Shown here in pieces: positions 1 through 11,965 of a stretch of DNA of 64,000 nt. The notes under the pieces are model-generated. The model made no database searches. It was not told the origin of the DNA and was given only the letters and a program-made list of their open reading frames with translations. The DNA is from Rosellinia necatrix (lineage: Eukaryota; Ascomycota; Sordariomycetes; Xylariales; Xylariaceae), in the NCBI GenBank assembly GCA_021209875.1, contig JAGYVD010000007.1:2666001-2730000 (forward strand). Reading direction: 5' to 3'. The position numbers and the translations under genes were made by a program. The stretch's first letter is position 1. Every line of letters begins with the position of its first letter.

Positions 1-91
1 TTTTTTATTTATTTTATTTATTTTATTTATTTTATTTATTTTATTTATTTTATTTATTTTATTTATTTTATTTATTTTATTTATTTTATTT
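1..91. repeat. 9-bp tandem repeat (TTTATTTTA)n
   Basis: About ten near-perfect copies of a 9-bp T/A unit run from the window edge to about position 91. The tract continues without a break into sequence that aligns with the reverse complement of Y3 near 29.8 kb, where only two or three units are present. It is therefore an expansion of a short tract already inside the Y retroelement and not a separate element. It may continue beyond the window start. Confidence 0.9.
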
Positions 92-3000
92 ATTTTTTAT
101 ATTATAGTTTATTTTATTAATTCATTAAGCTTGCTAATAATTATAAAAAAGAAATATTTATATCTTTAAAATAATACTTTAAAATAAAAATAGCTAAATA
201 ATAAATTAATACAAAAAAATAGTTAAATATTTAAAACTTAACATAAAGCGGTTTATTAAACTAAAACTAAAAACAGCAACTATTTAAAATAATAAGTTAA
301 AAAATGTTAATATGTTTTAAAAGTAGGCTTAAACTAATATATTATTATTTATTTTTTATTTAAAATAATAAATAAATAAAAGCTTTAAAAAATATAAGCT
401 TTTATATTAAATATATTTAAAATAATAAAATAAAGCTTAGATTTAAGAAAATAAAACTATGCTGCAATTTATTACAAAAAAAACGCAACAAAAAAAAAAT
501 AATTTATATAAAAAAGCTAATATGAATAAATAATTAAATAATAAGCTAAAAATAGTAAAATAATATATTATTAAACTAATTATTATTTATATAGTTTAAA
601 AATTTTAAAACTTTTAAAAACATAGAAAAATAAAAATATCTGCTAATTTAAACTTATTTAATTATTTATGAAAGTTTAATTATAGTATAAATAAAATAAA
701 GAAATAAAAGAAATATAAATAAAAAGTTTTAATTTATTAAATATTTAATTTATGAATATTTATCACAAAAATACAAAGCTAAAAAAACAAACCAGCATAT
801 TTAATTTATTATATAAGAATTTTAATAATTTTAATATAATAATAAAAAAACATTATTTTTATGAATATATATTTTTTATAAACTGTTTATTTTATTTTTA
901 AAAATAATAAAACATAATATAAAATCAAATAATAAATTTTGTTTTTATTTTAAATATTTTTATAAAACTAAAAGTTTTATAATAAAATAATAAGCTAAAC
1001 TTTATTATATATATAAAACTATATTATAAAAATATAAACAAAATAATTAAAATAATATAATATTATTTTATAATAAACGCTAATATAACTACTTATAAAT
1101 TTAAAACTAATTATTTAATATTTTATAATATATATTAAAACTTATATATTTTATTGTAAAATATTTAAAAATAATTAAAATATATATAGGCGATAAATAT
1201 TTTAAATATTAATAATAACAACGAGCGCAAAATAATAATATAAATTTATAACAGAACAAAATTAAAAATTAAACAGTTTTAAAACTATTTTTTAAAATTA
1301 ATAAATAAAAAATATATGTTTAAAATTAAAAAATTAAAAAGCATTTATAAAACTTAATAAAAAATAATCGGCAGACAAAAAACATATTTTATTTTATATA
1401 ATTAATAACTTTTAATATTTAAAAATATATATATTAACTTAGGTTTTTTTAAAATGATTGTTATTTTAAAATTAATTAAAAATTGTTTATATAACTAATT
1501 AAAAAACAATAATAAAAATTAATAATATTATAACAGCAGTAAATATAACTATAATAATTAATATAATTAAAACTAATAAAACAACCGATTATTGAGCTTT
1601 TTAAAAACGCAGAAATTATAAAAATTATAACTTTAATAAAAACAATTAATAGTTAAAAATAACGATCGACGTAGTAGAAATAATCATAATAATAAAAATT
1701 GCACCGATAATTAAAACAATTAAGTTTACTTTTTTAAAAAAGCTAATAAAAATTAATTAAACTATTATTTATTAAAGAATAAAAAAAAAATAATATATTT
1801 AAAACGTTATGTTAGCTAGTAGCAGACTTAATATATTATTAATGCTATAAAAAATTTATTACTAATAATAAAAAAATCTAGCATTTATATAAATATAAAT
1901 TTAACATCTGCTTAAAAATTAAATATACCGTTTTTATTTAACTTAAAAAATATATATATAAATATTATACTGTATTAATATTATTTTATAATTTATTTTT
2001 AAACATTTATAACATTATAAGCAAGCTAAAAAAATATAATAAAAAATACAACAGTATATTTTAAGCAAAAAACTAAACAAATAAAAACTATTAATGATTT
2101 ATAAAGTGCTAAAAAATAAAACGTGTTAAAAAGCTATTATATATAATATAAAAAAACAGAAAATATATATATTATACCTGGTTGTAATTTAAAACATAGA
2201 ACTTTAAAACAAATAATAAAATAAAAATGTGCGCTAACTTAAGCATAAATATAATATATATTAGCAAAGCTTTTTAAATATTTTAAAATATATAATAAAA
2301 AATAACGCAGATTTTTTAAAATATTAGATTAAAGCTGATTAAGCTTAAAAATAAGCTAAGTTTTTATTTGTTTATAAAAAACTAATAATAAAAAAACTAA
2401 TAAAATAAAAATTCTATAAAAAAGCTAAATAATAAAAAACTAAAATTTAATTTATTTTTTAAAAATAATTTTTTTTTATATTAAATAATTATAAGCTATA
2501 AAATTAATATAATTTAATTTTTAATTTTAAACATGTTTTAATTAAAATTTAATATTTAAGCTTAAAATATAAATATATAAAAAAATAATAAATAAAAAAA
2601 TAAACTTTAAAACAAAAAAAGCTTATATAGCTGTTAAATATAAAGTTTTATTTATTAATTATAATTTTAGTTTTTTATATTAAAAATTATTTTGGCAGCT
2701 ATAAATATAATTATTAATGTAAAAATATTATATATTATGTTAATAATTAATACGTTTAAAAACACGTTATAATTACTAAAAGCGTTAAAATAAGTATAAT
2801 ATAAAAAAATAAAAATTAAAGCTATTTTATTATAACTATAAAAAAAACTTTAAATATATTAGCAGTTGCTGCTGCAGCTATAATTGCTAATATAAATAAT
2901 AATATAAAGCTATTTTTAATAATATTTTTATATTTATAAAAAAAAGCTTTTATAAAAGATTTAATTAAGTTAAAATATTAATATATATAAGTATGCTGTT

Positions 3001-6000
3001 TAAAATAACTTTAATAATTATAGCTGTAATATTAAATAATATATTTTTATATAATATGCTAATATTAAATAAAATTGCCGATTTTATAAAAGCTTATTTA
3101 GTTATGTTTTTTTAAAATATTGTTTATAAATGCTATAAAAATATAATAAACTTTTTAAACAAAAAATAAAAGTATATTAATATTAAAAATAATATGTTTT
3201 AAAATTTTAAAATTATATTTATATTAAAAATTAAATAATTTATAAATATATTAAAAATAATTATTTTTATAAATATATATATATATGCTGAAAAACGTTT
3301 TTAGCTAAAAATTTAAAAAATAGCCTCAGCTTTTAATATTTAGCAAAACAAAAAACAGTTGATATATTAATTAAATAATAATTAAAAGCTTTTTAATAAA
3401 AAGTTAATAAAATTAAAGCATTAAATTTATAAGTTATATATATTTATTTAGTTATAAAAATATAGATTTTTTAATAAATTTTATAATAACTTTTATAAAA
3501 AAACGTATAAAATAAGTTAATAAACTGATTTTGTTTATATATTTTATATTTATAGCCTGGCGATTAATATTAAGTAAAACAAAACTTTTAAATATAATAA
3601 TATAAAAAGCTAAGTAGTTGTAAACTTAAGAAATTTTAATAAAATAGCTGTATTAAATAATTATTTATTATTATTATAAGCAAAAATAAGTAAATTTTTA
3701 AAAAAAATATTTTATAACTATTAATAATATAGTAATGTTTTTTTAGTTTTTAAAATATTTAAATTTTAAAACTAGTTTATAATAATAAGTTTAAAAAATA
3801 AAAAATACTACGTTGTAATAATAAAATTTTATAATTTTTAATTTATATATAACGCTATATAAACAATTTTTTAAAATATATTAAAAATACTGCAAAATAT
3901 TTATAAATAATATAATAATATTTTTAAATACTGCTATATAGTATAAAAATATTTAAAAACTATATTTAAGCTATTTAAAAATAAATATATAGTTATATTA
4001 TTAATAAAATCTTTTATTAGTTATTTTTAATAAACTTATTTAAATTTAAAATAAACATGTTTAAAATAACAACATTAAAAAGCTGCGTTATAGCTATTTA
4101 TAACTTAGCTTTTTTAAATTAACTAAAAGTTTTTAAACAATATATAAACGTAATAAAATTTTTATATAGCTTGATTTTATATTATATAAAGCTAATTAAG
4201 CTGCTATAAAAAAAAAGCCGTTTTATTAGCTAAAAGTAGGCAAATAAAACATATTAAAATAAAAAAACTAAAAAAGTATAAAATATATATAAAAACTAAA
4301 TATTATAAACTAACCGCTTTAAAAATTGCTTTATTTAAAGCTATATAAAATATTAAATATAAAAAACTACTTTGTTTTATTATAATTTATATAAAAATTA
4401 TTTTTATAAATTAATAAATTAATATAAAAAGTTTTAAATTAATAGTTTTTATTTAAAGCTAAAAAAAAATAAAAAAAAAAACAATTTTTAGTATTAACGT
4501 TTAATTAATAATATATTTAAATAAATTATTAGCTAATATAAAATAAACTATAGACTTTTAAAACTAAAAATAGCATGCTTAGTTTAAACAGCTAAAAGCT
4601 GCGCACGATAATATAATTTAATAAAAACTAATAATTATATTAACAGACTACTTAGCTATTAAAAATATTATTAAATAAACAATTTTAAAAACTGCTGCTA
4701 TTAAACGCGTTAATTATAAATTAATTAATTTATTTATTTATTTATTATAATATAAACTATATATATATTATTTGTTAAATAAGCTAAACTATATATTAAA
4801 TGCTTTTAACTGTTTATAAATAATATTAAACGTTTAAAAAGAAACAGAAAATTAATAAAATAAATAATAAATTTATATTAAATATAATATAAAAAAATTA
4901 AAAGCCGCGTTTTATATGTTTATATTAGAAATAATTATAAACAAAACTTTAAAAATAAATTTTTAATAGTATATATAAAAACTATAAATATATATAAATA
5001 TTAAAAACTTAAAAATATTTTAAAAAAAAAGCAATAAAAACGTCGCGGTTTATTTTAAGCTTAAATATTTTTTAATATTATTATAAACAGACTAATATAT
5101 AATACGTATATAAATATAAAACGTTTATATATTCTGATCGGCATAATTAAAAAATTTTAAAATAAACGTATAATAAAAATAATATTATAATATTTAATAA
5201 ATAATATAAATATTAAAACTTTTATAATAGCTAATAAAATATAAATAATAAAAATTATATTAAATATTATAATATATATAATTTAAACTAAACTAATAAA
5301 TAACTACTTATAAAAAACTAAAACTAATTAAACTTAAAAACTTATTACTTATATATATTATAAATATAGATTTTATTCTAGTATTTTTAAAATTAAAATT
5401 AAAAATACTTTTTACAGCTAAACAAAAAAACTATATTTTAATATATATAACGTTATAATAAGAGTTTTATACTCTGCTTTAAAATATATACTATTAATTT
5501 TTAAATATAAAAATATATAGCGGAAAAATAAAACACTGTTTTAATTAAATAATTTTATTAAATAATTAAAATATTTTTAAAAAATTATTGCTAATAAAAA
5601 CTAAAAGTTTATATTTAACTTTTAATAAAATATATAAAAATTATTTAATATTAAACTAATAATAACAGCCGTATATTATTTATAAATAAACGGCCTGTTA
5701 AAACATAAAAATTAAACAGTTAAAATAATAATATAATATTATATATTTATTAAATTAAAAACAGATTAAATAAACGTTATATTTTTTTATAATAAAATCT
5801 AAACGCCGCATATAATAATACCATGTATTTAATTTTTATAAACAGCTATTTAAGTTTAAATTATTTAATATATTAAAAATATTAGTTAATTTTAATAATA
5901 TTAAAAATTTTAAATACATGTTTTTTTACAAGCATTTATCTTAAAACGCCTATTTAGTAATAAATTTTACTTAAGCTGCAATAAAATATATTTATAACGT

Positions 6001-6560
6001 TAAACACTGCTTATTAAAATTTAATAAAAAATTAAATTTATTTACGCTTATATAAAAATATTATTTATTTAGTTAACTATTAAAAAATATTTTTAATAAA
6101 AATTAAAACTTTAAACAGTTAAACAATAAATAAAAACTTACTTTATAATTAAACTTTTTAATAATTTTTATATTTATTTAATTATTTCTATAAAACATTT
6201 ATATATAACTTTTAAAAACCCGACTTTTTAAACAATAAATACTGCTATTTAAACTAATAAAAGCTAAATAAAATCTTAATAAAAAAATATATACAAAATA
6301 AAAATCGTTTTTAAATATTGTTTTAATTAAAAGCATAATAGCTTTAATTATTTTATTAAATAAAAAAATAAAGTTATAAATATAATTAATAAATAATAAA
6401 AAATAATTTTAATATAGCGAAAAACTTATGAAAAAATATTAAAACTAATATAGTTTATGCTCTGCTATATAAATAAACATTAAAAAAAAAAGCCGACCGT
6501 AATAAATTATATAACAAATTTTGCTAAAATCAGCAGAACTTTTTAATTAGCGCAGCTTTT

Positions 6561-6763
6561 TAATACATGCATATAAAAAAAGCGCTTATATAAACTTTTC
6601 GTTTAAAATGCTATAGCCTGTAACTATAAGCACAACTTAATTAGGCCTAGCCTTATATATATAGGCCTTAGCCCACACTTAGGTAAAACTTTAGCTTAGC
6701 CTAGATTTACTAGATCTTTATCTTTTATAATACATATTTTACACCCCCATAGTGCACCTCTCA
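6561..6763 (+). repeat. Y-family LTR (copy a), shared by Y1 and Y2
   Basis: This 203-bp LTR begins TAATACATGC and ends GTGCACCTCTCA. It carries the block GCCTAGCC...GGCCTTAGCCCACAC seen in the Y-family copies at 10907, 11966, 23014 and 30226. The family-typical GCTTATATAAGC palindrome is present as GCTTATATAAAC. It is less mutated than the adjoining interior. It lies between the Y1 interior and a second, truncated Y interior, so it serves as the right LTR of one and the left LTR of the other. Confidence 0.88.
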
Positions 6764-7083
6764 CATATGTAAATATAAAATGTTTATATATTCTGATCAG
6801 CATTGTTAAAAAAATTTTAAAACAAGCGTATAATAAAAAACAGTACTGCAGTGCTTAATAAATAATATAAATATTCAAACTATTTATAATAGCTAATAAA
6901 ATATAAATACTAAAAAATTATATTAAATATTATAACATGTATAACTTGAATTAAACTAATAAACAGCTATTTATAAAAAAGCTAAAATTAATTAAACTTA
7001 AAAACTTGTTATTTATATATATTATAAGTATAGATTTTATTCTGGCACTTTTAAAAGTTAAAATTAAAAGTACTTTTTAACAG

Positions 7084-7335
7084 TAATAAGTCTGGTCAGG
7101 GGTATGAAGCTGTAAATAGCTGTATTTGCAGTATACTGGTCTGTATTGTGGTGTTATATGTGTTTTATAATAAAGATAATAGAATTCTAAGTGTAGTCCT
7201 AGAATTCCACCTATTAGTACAGGTAGGTGGGCCTAGCCTAAGTAGGTCTAGCCCAGGTGGCCTGGGCTATTTTATCTAATCTTATAGTAAAGCAACTAGT
7301 AGTGCTAAGCCTGGCACTTTTTGCCTACTTTAATA
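7084..7335 (+). repeat. Left LTR of Z, with about 56 extra bp
   Basis: This LTR is homologous to 9558-9753 but longer. The stretch about 7231-7290, rich in CCTAGCC/AGCCCAGG, is replaced by about 4 bp in the right copy. The left part is well preserved (TAATAAGTCTGGTCAGG). The right end is decayed relative to its partner (TTTGCCTACTTTAATA against CTTGCCTGCTCTAACA), all by C-to-T or G-to-A. Confidence 0.88.
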
Positions 7336-7350
7336 AAATGCCAGGCATTT
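7336..7350 (+). promoter_or_regulatory. Possible primer-binding site / hairpin of Z
   Basis: Immediately after the left LTR is a perfect 7-bp inverted repeat with a one-base centre, AAATGCCAGGCATTT. Its core TGCCAGGC (7339-7346) is the exact complement of GCCTGGCA inside the LTR (7309-7316, and 9727-9734 in the right LTR). The position fits a primer-binding site. Complementarity to the element's own LTR resembles the self-priming arrangement known for Tf1-type elements, but a fortuitous dyad is equally possible. Confidence 0.35.
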
Positions 7351-9557
7351 AAAAAACAGTTGCTGTTTTTAACAACTATTTAGCAACAGCTGGCTAATTA
7401 ATTCTTTAAAATTTTATTAATTTAATCTAAGCTTTTTATTTAGTTTTAAGTTTTTTATTTAATTTTAAAGCTTTAATTTAGCTTTTAGCTTTTTTAAGTG
7501 TTAATTTATATAAAAACATAATAAAATTAAACAAGCTATTATTTAGCTAGTATATTAATTAACTATTTTTTTATTTTAAAATTCTATTAGTTTAGCTGTA
7601 GCTGCTGTTTTAGTTGTAGTTTTAGCTGCTTTTAGTTTTTTTATAGTTTTAACTATATATATTAAAACTAATCAAACTATTAGTTTTATTAAAATAATTA
7701 AAGCTTTTAATACTTTAAAAATTATTTTGTTTATATAGTTGCTGTTAGTATTTTTGCTTAATTAAGCCAGGGCTAAAACTAAAGCTATAAAAACGTTTAG
7801 CTTTTTATTTAAAGCTACTACAGGCCTGTTTAATTTTTTTTATATAGTTTTTTGAAGTTTTTTTAGCTTTTAGCTTTTTTATCTAATTAAAAATAAGCTT
7901 ATTTTATTAGTTTTAAATAGTTGTTATAATTTTTAGCTAATTAAAATTATTTTTTTTAAAAGTTTTATTAGCTCGCGTATATTTTAACTTATATTATATA
8001 AATTAAAATATTACATGCTTATTTTTAGTTATATTATATAAAAACAAAGTGCTAGTTATAAATAAACGTATAATACGTTTAGACAATATTTTAAAACGGT
8101 TTTTTAAAGCTATAATAATTTTATTTAAGCCGGCTTTATATAAAATATGCTGTTAATTATCTAATGATTTATTATTTTATTATTTTAAAGCTTAGCTATA
8201 TAACAAGCGATTAATTTAGCTAAAAATTTAACTAAAAAAGTATTGTTTTTTAATTAAAGCCTGCATTTTATTTATAAACAACTAAATATTTATATAAATA
8301 ACGTTATTTCTAGCTGTTATTATTTTAATATCTGTTAGGTCAGTATAACTAAAGTTAAAATAGCCTATATTTAAAGCTTTTAAACAAGCTGTATATTTAA
8401 AGCTTTGATTAGCTGAGGCTTAGTTAACTAGATTAAATTAGCTCGTTTCATTAGCAGGATTAAATTAACTAGCCTGGTTAACTAGGTTAAATTAGCTAGC
8501 CTAATCAGCTAGATTAAAACAACTGGACTAATAGGCTAGATTATTAAAATAATTAAACATTTGATTAGCTAAATTAGCCGGATTATAGGTAGGATATATA
8601 GCTGTATTAATAACTAAATATATAACCAGTTTATAATATAGAGCCGGATTAACTAGAGAAGCTGCGGTATTTATAGAAAAAAAAGCTAACATTAATATTT
8701 TTAATAGCTAGAGGCTTTATGGATAGAATTTTTAAGCTAGTGTTATTATTGTTAGCTTTAAAAAAATTGTTAGTTTTAAACTTATTTGCTTAAGCCGTTT
8801 TAGTTTAATTGCTTGTCTAGTTTTTAAAACTACTGTTATTTTATATATAGCTAATTAATAAGTTTAAGCAGTTATTTATAAAGCTTATAATTAACTTTAA
8901 GGACTTTATTTTTAACTTTAAAAAGCTTAGTCTTATATTTAAAGCATTTATTTTTATATTAAAAAATTTAATTATAGCTTGTAATTTAATATAAAATATT
9001 TTTAATTTAATAATATTTGCAGCTAATTTATTATATTTTTTATTTAAGCTGTTTATACGTTTTTATAGCATATTTATATTTTTTTTATATATTATTTATT
9101 AAAACAGCTTTTGTTTAATAACTAATAAAAGCTATAACTTAGTTTAGCTAGCCAGCTAAGCTAAGCTAGGCTAAGCTAGGTCGGCTAAGCTAAAATAAGC
9201 TAAGCTAAAATAAGCTAAGTTGGCTAAAGCTAAAGTTGGTAGAATTAATAGCTTAATTAAATTAGCTAGAATTAACAGATCTGGCTAAAAATGCTAAAAA
9301 CGATAAAATTAATAAGACTAGCTAAAATCGATAAATCCAGGGCTTTAATTAATTAATTAATTTGTTAGAGATTTAATTAAATAATAGGTAGGATAGCGTA
9401 ATTTGCAGCTAATTTTATTAGTTTTTTTATATTTAGCCGCGCAGTATAAACTGCCGCGAAGCAAAAAAGCCGTTTTTAACCGTAAGACTTAAATAAATAG
9501 TTTATAAAAGCTGCTTTAAAAAGTACTTTTAGTCCGATCGTTACAAAAGCATTAATT
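7351..9557 (+). repeat. Interior of Z with GCTA-rich degenerate arrays
   Basis: No ORF is present. Two stretches are visibly repetitive. One, at about 8405-8595, contains recurring units of the form TTAACTAG/GATTAAATTAGCT. The other, at about 9142-9237, contains recurring CTAAGCTAGG and CTAAGCTAAAATA units. The rest is AT-rich with frequent AGCT and TTTAGCT words. I recognise no protein similarity. Confidence 0.6.
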
Positions 9558-9753
9558 TAATAAATCTGGTCAGGGGTATAAAGCTGTAAAGAGCTGTATT
9601 TGTAGTATACTGGTCTGTATTATAGTGTTGTGTGTGTTTTATAATGAAGATAGTGGAATTCTAGGTGCAGTCCTAGAATTCCACCTACTAGTACAGGTAG
9701 GTGGGTGGGGCAACTGGTGGTGCCAAGCCTGGCACCCCTTGCCTGCTCTAACA
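9558..9753 (+). repeat. Right LTR of Z
   Basis: This 196-bp direct repeat of 7084-7335 is followed by the target duplication AACAG. Its right end is the better preserved copy (CCTTGCCTGCTCTAACA). It carries the perfect inverted repeat GGTGCCA/TGGCACC separated by AGCC near 9719-9736. Confidence 0.88.
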
Positions 9754-10906
9754 AACAGCTAAACCAACAAAAACTATATTTTAACATATATAACGTTATA
9801 ATAACAGTTTTATGCCCTGTTTTAAAACATATACTATTAATTTTTAAATATAAAAAATATATAGCGGAAAAATAAAGTTTTGTTTTAACTAAATAATTTT
9901 TATTAAATAACTAAAGTATTTTTAAAAAAAATATTTTTAATAAAAACCGAAAGTTTATATTTAATTTTTAATAAAATATATAAAAGTTATTTAATATTAA
10001 GCTAATAATAACAGCTATATATTATTTATAAATAAACAGCTTATTAAAACGTAACAATTAAATAATTAAAATAATAATATAACATTATATATTTATTAAA
10101 TTAAAAATAAATTAAAGAAATATTATATTTTTATAATAAAACTTAAACGTTATAAATAATAATATTATATATTTAATTTTTATAAACAGTTATTTAAGTT
10201 TAAGTTGTTTAAAATATTAAAAATATTAATTAATTTTAATAATATTAAAAAATTTTAAATATATATTTTTTTATAAATATTTATCTTAAAACGTTTATTT
10301 AGCTATAAATTTTGCTGAAGCTATAATAAAACATATTTATAATATTAAATATTGTTTATTAAAATTTATTAAAAAATTAAATTTATTTATATTAATATAA
10401 AAATATTATTTATTTAATTAATTATTAAAAAATATGTTTAATAAAAATTAAAATTTTAAACCGTTAAATAATAAATAAAAACCCTGGCTTATAAATTAAA
10501 CTTTTTAATAATTTTTATATTTATTTAATAATTTTTATAAAATATTTATATATAACTTTTAAAACATTTAATTTTTTAAACAATAAATATTATTATTTAA
10601 ACTTATAAAAATTAAATAAAATTTCGCTAAAAAAACATATATAAAATAAAAATTATTTTTAAACATTATTTTAATTAAAAATATAATAGTTTTAATTATT
10701 TTATTAAATAAAAAAATAAAATTATAAATATAATTAATAAATAATAAAAAATAATTTTAATATAATAAAAATTTATTAAAAATATTAAAATTAATATAAT
10801 TTATATTTTATTATATAAATAAACATTAAAAAAAAAAGGCGACTATATTAAATTAAATAATAAACTCTGCTAAAATTAACAGAACTTTTTAATTAATACA
10901 GCTTTT

Positions 10907-11109
10907 TAATACATATATATAAAAAAAACGCTTATATAAGCCTTTTGCTTAAAGTACTATAGCCTGTAGCTATACGCACAACTTAATTAAGCTTAGCCCT
11001 ATATATATAAGCCTTAGCCCACACCTAGGTAAAACTTTAGCTTAGCTTAGATTTACTAGTTCTTTATCTTTTATAATACACACTTTACACCCCTAAGGTG
11101 CACCTCTTA
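10907..11109 (+). repeat. Y-family LTR (copy b), right end of Y2
   Basis: This 203-bp LTR starts TAATACATAT and ends CACCTCTTA, with the intact GCTTATATAAGC palindrome and the GCCTTAGCCCACACCTAGG block. The 3' interior of Y2 precedes it with the same junction as at 6561 and, inverted, at 23217. It is followed by AAAAT, which is also the target duplication of the next solo LTR. Confidence 0.87.
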
Positions 11110-11114
11110 AAAAT

Positions 11115-11319
11115 TAATACACGCCAACAGGGGAGTTGCTTATATAAGCGCTGTAACCCGACTTGTAGCGTGGCAAAGCCACGCACCCCACCACTTGGGA
11201 CTAGCCCTAATAAATGGGCCCTGGCCCACGCACCTAGCTAGATCCACAAGTTAGATCAGAATAGTTAGATCGTCATCTTCTATAATACACTTTTCACCCC
11301 CCCCATGGTGCACCTCTCA
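11115..11319 (+). repeat. Solo LTR of a divergent Y-like subfamily (copy c)
   Basis: This 205-bp sequence is flanked by perfect AAAAT duplications (11110-11114 and 11320-11324). It shares the Y LTR termini (TAATACACG and CCCCATGGTGCACCTCTCA) and GCTTATATAAGC. Its middle differs, with GTAGCGTGGCAAAGCCACGC, GGGCCCTGGCCCACGCACC and three AGTTAGATC-like words. It is almost free of RIP-type decay. No interior or partner LTR is in the window, so it is a solo LTR. Confidence 0.85.
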
Positions 11320-11324
11320 AAAAT

Positions 11325-11960
11325 ATATGTTATAAATAAACTAATAGAAAAATATAATGTATAAAATAAACTAATAATTAAATGAAAACGTTATAAGTTT
11401 TGTTAATATATTATTTTTATTCTAAAAAATAAAATAATAATATAACTATTAAAGTCTGTATTAATTATAAAAAAACGCGATTAAATAGTATAAGCATTGG
11501 CTGGTCCCTGATGTTGCTACAATTAAAATCTTTTTTTTTGTAAAAACAAAAAAATTTATAAGGCGTTAATTAATATAACGTTAATAAGTTATCTTAATAC
11601 TATAATTTAATATAAGCGCTAACTAGCAGCGCATTTTTTAATTAAAAAAAAAACAGCTAAAACATAAAATATAAAAACAAATACTTTTAAAATATTACAA
11701 GCTTTTAAAATTTTTTAATAAAATAAACTCTAATATATTACTTTTTAATTAAATAATAAACTATTATATTAAATTTGCTAAAAATAAAAGTTAAAAAACT
11801 TAATAAATAACTTTCTATATTATATATTATTAAAAAAACTAAAAGCTATAAAAAAAATATTATTAATAATTTTTACAAAAAGTTAATTATATTTTAAAGC
11901 GTTTTTTTTGCTTTACTTATATTATTCATATAAAAACTAAACAAAAGCTTTTAATTCTAT
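11325..11960. other. Unassigned AT-rich DNA between two solo LTRs
   Basis: No ORF and no repeat partner was recognised. A short GC-richer patch at about 11497-11522 (GGCTGGTCCCTGATGTTGC) stands out in otherwise AT-rich sequence. It could be the preserved edge of a further element. Before the nested insertions this DNA was contiguous with 40625 onward. Confidence 0.5.
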
Positions 11961-11965
11961 ATAAA

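Larger units (their letters stand above)
1..6763 (+). mobile_element. Y1: decayed LTR retrotransposon, 5' end outside window
   Basis: From about position 85 to 6560 this stretch aligns collinearly with the reverse complement of the complete element Y3 (23014-30429). For example, the island around 2861-2895 with GCAGTTGCTGCTGCAGCTA matches about 26.9 kb, and the 3' internal end before 6561 matches 23218 onward. It ends in an LTR at 6561-6763. Given the 7416-bp length of Y3, the missing left LTR and about 400 bp of interior should lie just left of the window. All frames are full of stops and the base changes fit CpA-to-TpA decay. No protein domain can be read. The plus strand is a label taken from the LTR reading direction (TAATACAC to CACCTCTCA); I found no convincing polypurine tract. 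Family is LTR retrotransposon; superfamily undetermined. Confidence 0.8.
7084..9753 (+). mobile_element. Z: small LTR element of 2.67 kb inside Y2
   Basis: The element is bounded by direct repeats at 7084-7335 and 9558-9753 and by a perfect 5-bp target duplication AACAG (7079-7083 and 9754-9758). The Y2 alignment is broken exactly there. The LTRs share TCTGGTCAGGGGTAT near the start and GCCTGGCA near the end, and finish CTTTAATA and CTCTAACA. The interior is only about 2.2 kb, too short for gag-pol, and has no ORF, so a non-autonomous (TRIM/LARD-like) element or a deletion derivative is likely. The interior is richer in GCTA-type motifs than the surrounding DNA. Orientation is tentative and rests on a possible primer-binding site next to the left LTR. 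Confidence 0.88.
6764..11109 (+). mobile_element. Y2: 5'-deleted tandem Y unit, split by element Z
   Basis: Directly after the LTR at 6561-6763 the sequence resumes at a point equivalent to about 5103 of Y1 (both continue TTTATATATTCTGATC). It then runs parallel to Y1 up to 7083, is interrupted by Z, and continues from 9759 (Y1 about 5420) to an LTR at 10907-11109. Only the 3' part of the interior, about 1.45 kb, is present. About 5 kb is missing between the LTR and the start of similarity. The arrangement LTR-interior-LTR-partial interior-LTR is what unequal recombination between LTRs followed by an internal deletion would leave. No readable coding sequence remains. Confidence 0.8.
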
